From positions 164,515-228,514 of the forward strand of contig NZ_JARRAF010000006.1 of NCBI RefSeq assembly GCF_030129945.1: DNA of 64,000 bases, written 5' to 3'. Made by a program: the position numbers and the translations under genes. This document shows, piece after piece, positions 52,079-61,676 of the stretch. Under the pieces are notes generated by a model, which saw only the letters and a list, made by a program, of their open reading frames with translations, was not told the origin of the DNA and did not search any database. Source of the DNA: Parachitinimonas caeni (lineage in GTDB: Bacteria; Pseudomonadota; Gammaproteobacteria; Burkholderiales; Chitinimonadaceae). Each line of letters starts with the position of its first letter. Position 1 is the stretch's first letter.

Positions 52079-52703
52079 GGTCGTATCAACCTCACAACAG
52101 AGCCGGCGGTGCTGGGTATCCCCAGTGGGCCGGGTTTAGAGACCGGCCATTTGGCGGTAGATGCAATCCCCAAAACACCAGGCCACAGCATCTGGCAAAA
52201 ATAGTGCCTAACGGATTTATTTATAGCAGTTGATTTGCAGATCGTTGGCCAATTCAAATAGGCCATATGACAGAGATCGATGCGGGTAATTTTTCGTCAG
52301 GCGCGGTAGTAAATGAACGCTTCGGTCAGATCAGTCTGGCGGTATTTTGTGATTTTCAAATGGCCATACGGCAGGTGGTCGCCAACCGCTATCCGCTATT
52401 TAGGCGGGTATTTTGTGGCAAGGGAAATCACAGAATTAGCGCCAATCAAATCGTAATCAATGCTGAGTAAAGTTCTGATAAATCAGATGTATACGAAACT
52501 TTACGGCAGGGGTGTAATTGCTCGGTTGGTACGTGGCCGGGAGAAGCTTCTCCCTCCCGGCTGCCGGGTTTTACCGGAAGGCGGCCTGGCGCTGCGCTGC
52601 AGAGCGCTTGCATGGAATGACTACGCGGCGCGCGACGCCTTGCTCCAGGCCGTCTTCCGACGAAGCCGGCAAAACGCGGCTGCCAACCTCACGTCAACAG
52701 AAC
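52079..52703. other. Intergenic region with a half repeat element
   Basis: About 620 bases. 52079-52550 holds no supported gene. 52556-52707 is half of a family 1 element. Short frames there have no family features. Confidence 0.6.
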
Positions 52704-52707
52704 TTAG
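52556..52707. repeat. Half copy of repeat family 1, opposite orientation
   Basis: The reverse complement aligns with the left half of the 332-bp element: TCTGTTGACGTGAGGTTGGC, then GGCCTGGAGCAAGGCG, TAGTCATTCCATGCAAGCG and TTCCGGTAAAACCC. The outer end (AACTTAG) carries the TAA stop codon of the leftward PLP enzyme gene. The other half is missing. Confidence 0.75.
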
Positions 52708-53801
52708 AGTTGACCTGCGATGGTCAAAACATCCGGCAGGGGATTGCCTCGCTCGGCACAGTCGGCAATGGCCGCCTGCATCGGTGCGATGTCGATGCCG
52801 CGTTCGGCCAGCCAGGCATCGTTGTAATAGCTATGGCAATAACGCTCGCCGCTATCACAAAGAATGGTAACGATGGAGCCTTGTTCGCCCCGTGCCGCCA
52901 TGGCGTGGGCTAGCAGCAAGACGCCGACGAAGTTGGTACCCGTCGAGCCGCCAACCTTGCGACCGAGTTTGGCTGCGAGGTAGCGCATGGCGGCAAAAGA
53001 CAAGGCATCCGGGATCTTGACCATGGCGTCGATGATGTCCGGCATGAACGAGGCTTCGTACTTCGGCCGGCCAATGCCTTCAACGCGTGAACCGCAAGGT
53101 AACGTTTGCAGCGGGTCGCGGTTACGGAAGTAGTCGAAGAACACCGAGTGCTCCGGGTCGCAGCACAATACTTGCGTGGCGAGTTGCCGATAGCGGATGT
53201 AGCGGCCCAGCGTGGCAGTGGTGCCGCCGGTGCCGGCGCTGGCGACAATCCAGGCCGGTACCGGCTGTGGTTCCAGCCGCATCTGGCTGAAAGTGGCCTC
53301 TGCGATATTGTTGTTGGAACGCCAGTCGGTGGCCCGCTCGGCGTAGGTGAACTGGTCCATGAAATGTCCACCGGTTTCGCCGGCAATCCTCGCCGACTCG
53401 GCGGAAATCTGACCAGGATCGTCCACCAGATGGCAACGGCCGCCATAAAACTCGATGGCGGCGATTTTGTCGGGGGAGGTCGAACGTGGCATCACCGCGA
53501 CGAAAGGCAATCCAAGCAGCCTGGCAAAGTAGGCTTCAGACACAGCGGTCGAACCACTGGAGGCTTCGACCACCGTGCTTTTCTCATGCAGCCAGCCATT
53601 GCACAGGGCGTACAGGAAGAGGGACCGGGCGAGCCGATGCTTGAGACTGCCGGTGGGGTGGCTGGATTCGTCCTTCAGATAAATGTCGATTCCTGGATAG
53701 GCTGGTAGCTTGAGCGGGATCAGATGGGTATCGGCGGATCGGTTGAAGTCTGCCTCGATCTTGCGGATGGCTTCACATACCCATTGCTGGCGCTGCGACA
53801 T
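52704..53801 (-). CDS. PLP-dependent cysteine synthase family protein
   Basis: A 365-residue fold type II PLP enzyme of the cysteine synthase/cystathionine beta-synthase family, similar in layout to the Cds1-type L-cysteine desulfhydrases. The PLP Lys is K54 in HPTGSLKHRLAR; the substrate loop is ASSGSTAVSEAYFARLLG (S-S-G-S-T), and the phosphate loop is SAGTGGTTATLGRY; the pyridine-contacting C-terminal segment is LCDSGERY. Reaction probably beta-elimination or replacement at cysteine or O-acylserine; which one is not clear. The stop TAA is at the tip of a repeat element. Confidence 0.87.
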   Translation of the reverse strand: MSQRQQWVCEAIRKIEADFNRSADTHLIPLKLPAYPGIDIYLKDESSHPTGSLKHRLARSLFLYALCNGWLHEKSTVVEASSGSTAVSEAYFARLLGLPFVAVMPRSTSPDKIAAIEFYGGRCHLVDDPGQISAESARIAGETGGHFMDQFTYAERATDWRSNNNIAEATFSQMRLEPQPVPAWIVASAGTGGTTATLGRYIRYRQLATQVLCCDPEHSVFFDYFRNRDPLQTLPCGSRVEGIGRPKYEASFMPDIIDAMVKIPDALSFAAMRYLAAKLGRKVGGSTGTNFVGVLLLAHAMAARGEQGSIVTILCDSGERYCHSYYNDAWLAERGIDIAPMQAAIADCAERGNPLPDVLTIAGQL

Positions 53802-53887
53802 ACTGTGCTCCTGTCTTGAATTTTTCTGGAAGGTAACCCGCCAAGCTTAACCGGCTGAGCTGCGGCTGACGATGGTGTCGATCCCTA

Positions 53888-54268
53888 TCAGCCTGCAGTG
53901 GTGGCGGGTTGGTTTAGCCCCAGCAAATTGCCGAAGGGGTCGCACAGCAGGCACACCTGTTCGCCCAGATCGGTGGTGCCGGGGCCGCGCAACAGGACGG
54001 CGCCTGTGGCTTCCAGATGGGCGAGGGCGGCATCCAGCCTTTCGACCTGCCAGTAGACGGCCGCGCCACCCGTACTACTGGCATTTTTGGCGTCGGCGGG
54101 ATGAAAGCCAAGCGTTACCTCTGGCAGGCGGATAAAGGCGTAGCGGGGGTTCTCGTATTCGACGGCAGCCCCAAACAGCGTGCCATACCACTGCGCCGCC
54201 GCATCAATGTCCGCGACAAAATAAACCACTTCCCGAATATGGGGTTTCAAACCGAACGATGTATTCAT
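53888..54268 (-). CDS. VOC (glyoxalase/bleomycin resistance fold) family protein
   Basis: A 126-residue vicinal-oxygen-chelate protein: REVVYFVADIDAAAQWYGTL, YAFIRLPEVTLGFHPAD, YWQVERLDAALAHLEATGAV and LLCDPFGNLLGLNQ are the paired beta-alpha-beta-beta-beta units. No substrate can be inferred. It overlaps the GNAT gene upstream by four bases (ATGA), so the two are translated together. Confidence 0.87.
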   Translation of the reverse strand: MNTSFGLKPHIREVVYFVADIDAAAQWYGTLFGAAVEYENPRYAFIRLPEVTLGFHPADAKNASSTGGAAVYWQVERLDAALAHLEATGAVLLRGPGTTDLGEQVCLLCDPFGNLLGLNQPATTAG

Positions 54269-54705
54269 GATGCCTCTCCTGTTGGGGTCGGGTCATACAG
54301 ATGTTCGGGTTGATGCAGCGCCATGATGTCGCCACATGGCATAAACCCTGCCCGACCATAGAAAGCCTGCACGTCTTCATCGGCGCGCAGCATGATGCGC
54401 CAGACCGGCAGAGCCGCCAGCAAGCGTTGCAGCATCTGCTGGCCCACCCCCTGTTTCTGATAATCCGGGTGAACGGCCACATCGTAGATGAAAGCATGGT
54501 ATTCGCCATCGCTGATGGCTCGGCTGGCGCCAATCAGCCGGTCGCCATCGTAAGCGAGGGATACCTGCTGGCTGTTCAGGAAGGCACGGCGAATCTTGTC
54601 GCCCACTCGGCCACCGAGATCGGCGGCGCGGAACAGGTCTTCCAGTTCCTTGGCCGAAACGTTGAGACTGGTGTTGCGGTAGTGAATGTTGCTACGAGTC
54701 GGCAT
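54265..54705 (-). CDS. GNAT family N-acetyltransferase
   Basis: A 146-residue acetyltransferase. Acetyl-CoA-binding motif IYDVAVHPDYQKQGVGQQML (Q-x-x-G-x-G), then VQAFYGRAGFMPC. The ATG at 54705 was chosen because the N-terminal extension of the longer frame has no family resemblance. First gene of a two-gene unit with the VOC protein. Substrate unknown. Confidence 0.87.
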   Translation of the reverse strand: MPTRSNIHYRNTSLNVSAKELEDLFRAADLGGRVGDKIRRAFLNSQQVSLAYDGDRLIGASRAISDGEYHAFIYDVAVHPDYQKQGVGQQMLQRLLAALPVWRIMLRADEDVQAFYGRAGFMPCGDIMALHQPEHLYDPTPTGEAS

Positions 54706-54900
54706 GGGTGTCGTGTTGGTTGTTTTGAAAAGAACGCGGCCAGGATGTTCAGACAAATGATGGCTTCGGGCAAGCATCAGGCAGGCCGCGATACGGGTTG
54801 ACCTCCTGTCGCCTGCCGCCGTCTGCCCGCTGGCGCGTGCTAGAACAATAAGAACAGCATGAGAAGGCTGCTTGGCGTCTTGTCGGAAAAAGGGGGGATC

Positions 54901-55668
54901 ATGAGAAAGTGGATATTGACGCTGGTGGCCCTCACGTCGGCAATGCTGCAAAGCGTGGCGGCGGAGACGGTCCGGCTATGTTACGACGAAGAGGAGGTCT
55001 ATCCCTGGCGGATGACAGGCAAGGTCGGACTGGATTTCGTACAACTCAAGCAGCTGGAGCGGCTGACGGCTGTCCGCCTCGAACTGGAACCCTTGCCCTG
55101 GAAGCGCTGCCAGCATGAATTGAAGGAAAACCGCTGGGATGGCGCAGTCGCCGCCAGCTTCCGACCAGAACGCCTGGAAATGGGCGTGTACCCGATGAAA
55201 GACGGCAAGCCGGATAACAATCTGCGGATGCGGACCGAGAGCTACAGCCTGTTTCGGCTGGTGGGCACCACCCCATCGTGGGATGGCAAGGAATTCAGTG
55301 GCATCAGTGGGCCGATCGGTGCTCAGCTCGGATACTCGGTGGTGGAGATGCTGACATCCGCCAAGCTGCAGGTGGATTCCGGCACACGCAGCGCTGACGA
55401 CAATCTGCGCAAACTGCTGGCCAAGCGGGTAGTGGCCGTGGCGTTGACCACGCAGGAGGGCGAGCAGTCGATTGAGGCAAGAAACGAATTTCGTGGCCGT
55501 ATTGAGCGGGTAAACCCACCGTTGACGGAAAAAGCCTACTTCCTGATTTTCTCCAAGGACTTCTATGCCCGGAATGAGACCCTGGCCAAGCAGCTATGGA
55601 ACCAGCTGCCTGCTGCCAGAGAGTCGGAAGATTACAAACGTGCGTTTGCGATGTTCCGTCAGAACTGA
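54901..55668 (+). CDS. Periplasmic solute-binding protein, SBP_bac_3-like
   Basis: A 255-residue exported protein: signal peptide MRKWILTLVALTSAMLQSVA, then ETVRLCYDEEEVYPWRMTGK, EPLPWKRCQHELKENRWDGA and a second lobe. It resembles the intact binding protein at 3624 in family only. No transporter genes are adjacent. A purine-rich AAAAAGGGGGG is before the ATG at 54901. Confidence 0.8.
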   Translation: MRKWILTLVALTSAMLQSVAAETVRLCYDEEEVYPWRMTGKVGLDFVQLKQLERLTAVRLELEPLPWKRCQHELKENRWDGAVAASFRPERLEMGVYPMKDGKPDNNLRMRTESYSLFRLVGTTPSWDGKEFSGISGPIGAQLGYSVVEMLTSAKLQVDSGTRSADDNLRKLLAKRVVAVALTTQEGEQSIEARNEFRGRIERVNPPLTEKAYFLIFSKDFYARNETLAKQLWNQLPAARESEDYKRAFAMFRQN

Positions 55669-55737
55669 ACGCCGGCCAGCCCGAGTTGCCGGCCGGCGTG
55701 CATGGCAGAGCCTTCGCCGGTGCTGTACGGCGAATGT

Positions 55738-57711
55738 TTAGCGTGGTGGTTTGTCCGCCACGTAGCCGCCATTGGTCATATCACCCGTCAGGTAGACCGG
55801 GCTTTGCTGGCGACGGAAGGTTTCGTTCAGCTCACTCTGCAAGCGGCTGAGCACGGTGGTGTCCATGACCTCGCCGCCTTCCTTTTTGACCACCAGCACG
55901 TAGTGCCAGCTGTCAGCGGTTTCGTCGCTGTCGGCATCGTCCCAGACCAGCAGGCGGCTGCCGCCGCTGTTGTCGTTGGTCAGCATCACTTCATTGCGCA
56001 GGTTTGAAGGTTGATTACTGGTGGTGAGGTTTTCCACTACCCATTTTTCGGTGATGGCTGCCGCCGCACCGCTACCGAATTCGGTGGGCAGGAACAGCTC
56101 AGTCGGGGCTTCGCTCTTGCGACCACGCCACACCAGCAAACCCCAGCGTTGATTGCGGAAGTACTCGCGCCCACCGATTGCCGGCCGCAGGGCCAGCCAG
56201 TTCAAGGGCTCATTCCAGGCGCTACGGGCGATGGCGTTGTAATGAAAGGCCATGATGCTGCCCTGTGCCTTGCGCGGGTAGACACGCTCGATATTGCGGC
56301 CGTCAATGTTGTACATGACATACCCGACGAAGGTGAGGATGGCCGAGAAATCCTCGTTATTCCAGCCGTCGGTTTTCTGCTGGATCTTGGATGGGTTGTC
56401 ATTCTGGGCTTCATTATGCTGGTTGTAATACCAGTCCCAGTGCCATTGAGTGCCCGAGAGCGGCGGTGAATAGGCGTCGGCCATGCGATCCTTGGTAGAG
56501 CGGAACGCATCGCTGGTTTCCAGACCCTGATACATGGCCGCAATCGTGCGGTTGGTATCCTTGGGGCCCGTCCCCCGGTTGAACATGCCGAATTCCGAAA
56601 CAAATGCCGGCATGCCCATCCAGCGCGCCTCATCGCGGATCTGGTGCATATGGGTGAGATAGCTGCCGTTGTTGACGGGACGAACGTCCACCCCTTGCCG
56701 GCCGGCATCGTAGAAATGCGAATTGAACACAAAACCGCTGGCAGGTTTATCCGTCAAATGGTGGCCGCCCGTTGCCGGTGCCACGATACCGGCATTGGTA
56801 TTCCAGAACACCAGTGGCTCGGCGTAGACCGGCTTGCTCTGCCAGCCGATGTCATTCATTCTCGCCCGCACCTTGCGGTAGAACGGCCACAGCTTTTCGT
56901 TATCCCAGCGCGCGGGTGTCAGCCCTTCCATGCCGCCGTCAATCGGCTCGTTGAGCGGATCAACACCCAGAATGTAGCCAAACTCTGCGTCTGTAAGCTT
57001 GCTACGAATGTGCTTGAGTGCCTCGCCCATCTGCCATAGATAGGCTTCCTGTGTGGGAATGAAGCCAATTGGGTTCTGGCTGAGGATTAACGCGTTGTTC
57101 CAGAAATTGCGGGCGGCGCGGCGTACCGCTTCGTCGGTCAGATTGTGCTGGCCCCAATGGGCGCAAACGATACCGCAGTATTCCGCTGGATACCCGCCAC
57201 CCTTGATCACCCAGGCCGGCGCACCATTGCCGGTATGCCAGGAGTTGGCGTTGAACAGGTGGCGCGATTGCAAGTCTTGATGCCAATCCAGCAACACATA
57301 CATCTTCTGGTCAATGGCGGCGCGGATCTGCTCGGTGACATCATTCAGATACGTGGTGTCGGTCTTGAGGAATGTGGGGTTTACTCCCTCCCAGCTCATC
57401 AGAAAGCGGATCACATTCGAGCCGCTGCGCAAGCGCATGGCGGCAAGCGACGCCTTGGCATCGTTGACATGACGAAACGGCTTGAAGCCGGACTCCTTCA
57501 ACTTGGCTGAGCCCGAAATGTTCCAGCCACGCAATACCGTTTCGCGACCCAGGCCATCCTGCAGCACTTTGTCGGTGACATTGATGCCGCCGTTGTTGTA
57601 GGCCTTGTCTACAACCGTTAAAGGAATCGCGCGCGGGTCGCGGTCGAAATCAAGGGTGTGGTTGACCTGTGGTGCCAAGGCCAGGGCGATGCTGATTGCG
57701 GCAATACTCAT
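55738..57711 (-). CDS. Glycoside hydrolase family 5, endoglycoceramidase-like
   Basis: A 657-residue glycosidase. The GH5 barrel spans about 40-470: LRGWNISGSAKL, NVIRFLMSWEGVNP, YVLLDWHQDLQSR, the acid/base E255 in GVDPLNEPIDG, and the nucleophile E373 in AFVSEFGMFNRG. The C-terminal 170 residues form a separate beta-rich domain. The layout (DWHQD, NEP, SEFG and a C-terminal beta-sandwich) is that of endoglycoceramidases, which release glycans from glycosphingolipids; cellulase-like activity is an alternative. The N-terminus MSIAAISIALALAPQ is hydrophobic but lacks basic residues, so export is likely yet not certain. Confidence 0.83.
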   Translation of the reverse strand: MSIAAISIALALAPQVNHTLDFDRDPRAIPLTVVDKAYNNGGINVTDKVLQDGLGRETVLRGWNISGSAKLKESGFKPFRHVNDAKASLAAMRLRSGSNVIRFLMSWEGVNPTFLKTDTTYLNDVTEQIRAAIDQKMYVLLDWHQDLQSRHLFNANSWHTGNGAPAWVIKGGGYPAEYCGIVCAHWGQHNLTDEAVRRAARNFWNNALILSQNPIGFIPTQEAYLWQMGEALKHIRSKLTDAEFGYILGVDPLNEPIDGGMEGLTPARWDNEKLWPFYRKVRARMNDIGWQSKPVYAEPLVFWNTNAGIVAPATGGHHLTDKPASGFVFNSHFYDAGRQGVDVRPVNNGSYLTHMHQIRDEARWMGMPAFVSEFGMFNRGTGPKDTNRTIAAMYQGLETSDAFRSTKDRMADAYSPPLSGTQWHWDWYYNQHNEAQNDNPSKIQQKTDGWNNEDFSAILTFVGYVMYNIDGRNIERVYPRKAQGSIMAFHYNAIARSAWNEPLNWLALRPAIGGREYFRNQRWGLLVWRGRKSEAPTELFLPTEFGSGAAAAITEKWVVENLTTSNQPSNLRNEVMLTNDNSGGSRLLVWDDADSDETADSWHYVLVVKKEGGEVMDTTVLSRLQSELNETFRRQQSPVYLTGDMTNGGYVADKPPR

Positions 57712-57939
57712 GTCTCATCGGTCCTCGTGGTTATTATGCTTTGAAAGCTTACTGTCAGCTTTCGGCGCCAGTGTGCCAGCATCAGAGAAGCGAGAGGATT
57801 GCCCATACGGATAGGTTGGGCCAGAAAACGTGAAATTCTGGAAGATAAATAAAATCAGAAGCTTACTTTGGATAAATCGTCTGACAATATGGGTGATGAA
57901 TAAGTTGGTTTCGTCTTGTTTTGGACTATTGCCAGACAA

Positions 57940-59589
57940 TTAGCCGGGAGGGGCTTTGACTCGGCTGGCTTCCAATAGGTGGGCCATACGGGTGCTTAGC
58001 TTGAGCAAGCGCTCATCCTTGGGCCGGATACGCGACGCATCCTGCAGCACGCTACGTGCCTCGGTAACCAGATCCGCCTGATAACCGTTCTTCTCCAGAT
58101 GCTCCAGCATGACATGCGCCGTATTCAGCAATACGCGCAGATTAGTGGGCATGGCGGTTTTGGCATTGCGTAGCCACTCCACCGCCTCATCCAGCTTGCC
58201 TTCGCGTGCCAGCATCACGCCTTTGGCCATCATGTCGCTGGCTTCCTTGCGTGTCGATTCGACCAGCGCATTGCCCGCTTCTTCCATGCCAGCGCCCGTA
58301 AAGACCGACTGAACTTTCTCCAGCAGTTTCTGATCGTCATGATTGTTTTTAACCAGACCCTGCAACAGCGCCTGCGCCTGCTCACGCTGCTCCTGCGTGC
58401 CTTCGGCAAACAACAGGGTGGCCAGCTCCAGCGAGGTGTTCTCATCCAGCGGTGAGAAGTGTGTATTCAGCATATGACCAAGCGCTACGGCGACGGCTTT
58501 GGCTTGCACTGGTTGTTGATTGCGCTGATAAACCTGCCCCTCGACGATTTTGGCCTGAATCTGCACGGTTGGCCCGGTAAACGTCTTTTGCAGCGTGGTC
58601 AGCACCTGTAGCGCCTCTTCGGGTGAGCCCTTGGCGCTACAGGTCTTGGCCAGACCAATAAACGAATCGGGAGACTTGAATACCGAGAATTCGCCAATTG
58701 CCACGCTTTTCCGAAAGGCTTTTTCTGCCGATTCCAGATCGCCGGATTCCAAGGCTAATTCCCCCAACAAGCGCTGGCGCGCAGTGGAATTCGGAGATAA
58801 CTGAATAGCGCGGTCCAGCAATAATTTGGCTTCGGCTGCCATGCCTTGCAACTGCAAAACCCTGGCCTGTAAATCGTATGCTTCGAGATAGGCGGGGTGG
58901 TCAATCAATACCGAATGCAATAACTGCTCCGCCTCGGCCAGATTACCTTTTTCCATCAGAATCCGCGCCAATCCAGCCTTGGCCCAGGGGAAGTCACGCC
59001 GGTTCAAAATCAGCTGATATAACTCTGCGGCCTGATCCATTTCACCGAGATTAATCAGAATGCCGATTTTCAGCCGCATTAATTCGACGGCATTGACTTT
59101 ATCGACGGCAATTCGCTCACTGCAAAGGCGCAATGCCTTGCTGAAATTGCGCGCGCGCAAAGCGTAATCAATTTCCTGAAACGCGCTTTTCTTGGCCCAG
59201 ATTTTTTCCAGGCGGGCAAAAATCAAGGCCGCCGTAACGGGTTTGATCAAATAAGCATCGGGTTGATATTCCACCGCACCAAACACCGCATCGTTGGTTT
59301 TCTCGCCGGTAATCATGATCCAGGCACAGGCCGGGCCGATCAGCCCCCGTACCTTGGCTTCTTCCAGCACCTGCTGGCCATTGCGGCCAGGGCCCAGGTT
59401 GTAATCACATAACACAACGTCGTAATGATGTTTGGACAGGCGGGAAATGGCTTCGCCGCCATTCACACACAAATCAATGGTCCCGGCATTTTTCTGGTGC
59501 AGGATATCGCGCAACATACTGCGCATGCCCTGAAAATCATCCACCACCAGAAAGCTCAGACCTGAGTAATCATCCCCGGATGCCCACAT
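57940..59589 (-). CDS. Response regulator with TPR output domain
   Basis: A 549-residue protein. Residues 10-130 are a CheY-like receiver: LSFLVVDDFQGMRSMLRDIL, phospho-acceptor D62 in DVVLCDYNLGPG, switch residue T94 (IMITGEKT) and K116 (AYLIKPV). The remaining 400 residues are tetratricopeptide repeats, for example AKAGLARILMEKGNLAEAEQ, so the output is a protein contact and not DNA binding. A small histidine kinase lies upstream on the same strand and could be the partner. A similar receiver-TPR layout occurs in some Pseudomonas and Vibrio proteins of poorly known function. Confidence 0.87.
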   Translation of the reverse strand: MWASGDDYSGLSFLVVDDFQGMRSMLRDILHQKNAGTIDLCVNGGEAISRLSKHHYDVVLCDYNLGPGRNGQQVLEEAKVRGLIGPACAWIMITGEKTNDAVFGAVEYQPDAYLIKPVTAALIFARLEKIWAKKSAFQEIDYALRARNFSKALRLCSERIAVDKVNAVELMRLKIGILINLGEMDQAAELYQLILNRRDFPWAKAGLARILMEKGNLAEAEQLLHSVLIDHPAYLEAYDLQARVLQLQGMAAEAKLLLDRAIQLSPNSTARQRLLGELALESGDLESAEKAFRKSVAIGEFSVFKSPDSFIGLAKTCSAKGSPEEALQVLTTLQKTFTGPTVQIQAKIVEGQVYQRNQQPVQAKAVAVALGHMLNTHFSPLDENTSLELATLLFAEGTQEQREQAQALLQGLVKNNHDDQKLLEKVQSVFTGAGMEEAGNALVESTRKEASDMMAKGVMLAREGKLDEAVEWLRNAKTAMPTNLRVLLNTAHVMLEHLEKNGYQADLVTEARSVLQDASRIRPKDERLLKLSTRMAHLLEASRVKAPPG

Positions 59590-59966
59590 GGCTGCCTCAT
59601 CCTGCTGACTTCGCCCGATTATCGTGTCTCGGCCATTCGGTGCAGGCCAAGCTTATTTGATTATTGGCGCTGGTGGCCCGATCGCAAGCGACTTGGCAGT
59701 TTGTCCGGAAGTTTGACGGCCCCGGCAACATGCCAAGGCGCCAGAATGCTGGAGTGGCGGACGAGGTAATCAGGGAAAGCCGCAGGGTAAAACCTGCACC
59801 AGAACCCAGGTTCGGTTGAGGTGTGATTTCCGGATCGCGGGCCGGGTCGATTTTGGGGCGTGGCGCTGTAGGGCTCGTTCATTTCGCTCACCAAACCGCA
59901 CCCACCCGGTCTGGCCCTGCCCCAAAACCTGGTTCGGCACGACCGGAAACAAAACGTCAACAGAGC
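59590..59966. other. Intergenic region with half repeat element
   Basis: About 375 bases between the response regulator and the kinase gene, largely repeat-derived from 59827. 59590-59826 holds nothing recognisable. Confidence 0.55.
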
Positions 59967-59970
59967 CTAA
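59827..59970. repeat. Half copy of repeat family 1
   Basis: GCGGGCCGGGTCGATTTTGG, then GGGCGTGGCGCTGTAGGGCT and the end GTCAACAGAGCCTAA align with the right half of the 332-bp element at 18091-18422. The end carries the TAG stop codon (59967-59969) of the leftward histidine kinase gene. Confidence 0.75.
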
Positions 59971-60653
59971 GGCAAAACCAGAATGAATACGCCGCCACCC
60001 AAGCTACCACCATTTTCCAGCGCAACCCGCCCGGATTCCGCGCCGTGGCGATGCAAACCCGCCACCACAGAAGCGAAATACAAGCCCAGACCCGTACCGC
60101 TATTGTGCTGGCTATTCAGGCTCAGGCTGCCAGGGGGTGTTTCGAGCATGCTGGCCGGGTAACCGGCGCCATCGTCCTCAATCCGCAACTCCAGCCGCCG
60201 CGCATGTTCGCGTACCAGTAAGCGGATCTTGCTGCGGGTGTACTTGCTGGCATTATTGAGCGCATGCGCCACCACGCTCGAAATCAGATACTCATCGAAA
60301 GTCCAGACAAGATCGTCATCCACCTCCACCTCAATGGCGACAGCCGCAGACCGGAGTACCGCATCCTGATGCGCCAGCACTTCGTCGATGAAGTCAGTTA
60401 GCAGGTGATCCTGCGGATCGAACGGATAAGACGACATGCCAAGCTTATAGAGCGTGAGCAAATGCGTGAGGTTGCCATTCATGCGCTTGACCTCATAAAA
60501 CATCTGCCCGACGTCCCGATAAGCCTCCCCACCCGGCACCCCCGGCGGCGGCAACAACTGCTCCATCGCAGCCGCCAGCACCGTGATCGAGTTCTTCATG
60601 TCATGCACCGCCGAAAACAGAAAGGTTTCGAGGTTGGGATCGACGGCTTTCAC
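59967..60653 (-). CDS. Small soluble sensor histidine kinase
   Basis: A 228-residue kinase without sensor or membrane segment. FLFSAVHDMKNSITVLAAAM is an H-box like that of HisKA kinases (H17), VVAHALNNASKYT the N-box, IEDDGAGYP the G1 box and NSGTGLGLYFASVVAGLHRH the G2 box. The start is GTG with AGGAG upstream on its strand. With the receiver-TPR gene downstream it may form a two-component pair. Its stop codon lies in the end of a repeat element. Confidence 0.82.
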   Translation of the reverse strand: MKAVDPNLETFLFSAVHDMKNSITVLAAAMEQLLPPPGVPGGEAYRDVGQMFYEVKRMNGNLTHLLTLYKLGMSSYPFDPQDHLLTDFIDEVLAHQDAVLRSAAVAIEVEVDDDLVWTFDEYLISSVVAHALNNASKYTRSKIRLLVREHARRLELRIEDDGAGYPASMLETPPGSLSLNSQHNSGTGLGLYFASVVAGLHRHGAESGRVALENGGSLGGGVFILVLP

Positions 60654-60864
60654 ATCTCGACTCCTAGCTGAGGAATTGTTCGGGGGATGAATTCATGCCT
60701 GAATCATAGTTCGAAAATATGAAGTAAGCTGGAGCACGGAAAATGCGGCTAAACGGTAGATTTGGGTGAAAACAGAAATGATTGGTACCTAAGTTCAACT
60801 CATGGCTTTTTTAATGCATGAGGTTTTTGGCTTGAGATACCAATCTTCCAGGAGCTAATGATAT

Positions 60865-61671
60865 TTACGTTGATTTACTGGAAAGGAATTTTTGCAGCAG
60901 CATGAAATCAACAGAATGTGTCCCTTCGGCAATATAGCGGGTGACTAGTTGATCATAGAGTTTCAAGGGCTGTTTGACCTGGTGGGTAGACTCAATGCCA
61001 TTCCCCGTTCCAAGCCAAATTGAGCGGTCACTTTGCGCTGAGTCCAGGAAGAATAGGCACCACGATTTTGCATGGTCATGGGCAATTACCACCAGCTCAT
61101 CCAGTGATTGCATAGATGGGAATAGTTTTTTCAGGCTGGATTTTGATTTCTTTGAAACAAATCCCTCTATGGTGGTTAAAAAATAAGGATCAAATGCACT
61201 TGCATAAACATCGGCCAGGGTCAAATTTGCAAAATCTTGCGAGTAATTGATTTTGAAACTGGATGTCAGGTCTGCCAAGCCTTGTAATTCCGACGGGAAG
61301 TTCTGGATTCGCTGAGGGTAACTACCCAGACGACTAGCTGTATCGTGCATACAAAAGCTACAAAAACCGCTAGGTGTTTCCAGTATGAGATATAGCTTCC
61401 CTGCAGATTCGGGGCTGCTGGGGAAGCGCATATCAACAAAATACGCCGTGTCGGAATACCGTTCCAGTAGGTTGAAAGTGTTGGGAGCAATGGGTTTGAG
61501 TGGTGCAAGTCCTGCCACAACGCTTTCGGACAGGCGCGCAAGCGTTTCTGCTGCGACATCGCTGGTAGCGCTGTATAGCGCTACCAGCTCTGGTGTCAGG
61601 GCAGGAAACTTTTGCCATAGTGACCACGCATCATTGGTCAGATCAGGTTCCAGTTTCAAGATTTCTCCCAT
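60865..61671 (-). CDS. Candidate immunity protein for the adjacent toxin
   Basis: A 268-residue soluble protein of no recognised family. It starts five bases after the stop of the LysM/HNH toxin gene on the same strand, the normal place for the immunity gene of a polymorphic toxin. It is acidic to neutral, with segments such as GKLYLILETPSGFCSFCMHD and ELVVIAHDHAKSWCLFFLDS suggesting an alpha/beta SUKH-like (SMI1/KNR4) fold; that similarity is a guess. It is less GC-rich than neighbours, as is usual for immunity genes. Confidence 0.55.
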   Translation of the reverse strand: MGEILKLEPDLTNDAWSLWQKFPALTPELVALYSATSDVAAETLARLSESVVAGLAPLKPIAPNTFNLLERYSDTAYFVDMRFPSSPESAGKLYLILETPSGFCSFCMHDTASRLGSYPQRIQNFPSELQGLADLTSSFKINYSQDFANLTLADVYASAFDPYFLTTIEGFVSKKSKSSLKKLFPSMQSLDELVVIAHDHAKSWCLFFLDSAQSDRSIWLGTGNGIESTHQVKQPLKLYDQLVTRYIAEGTHSVDFMLLQKFLSSKST

Positions 61672-61676
61672 TCGAA

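Noticed and set aside
57715..57939. Leftward 74-codon frame between the GH5 and response regulator genes
   Set aside because: No ribosome site or family; low-complexity hydrophobic and basic sequence, probably the GH5 upstream region.
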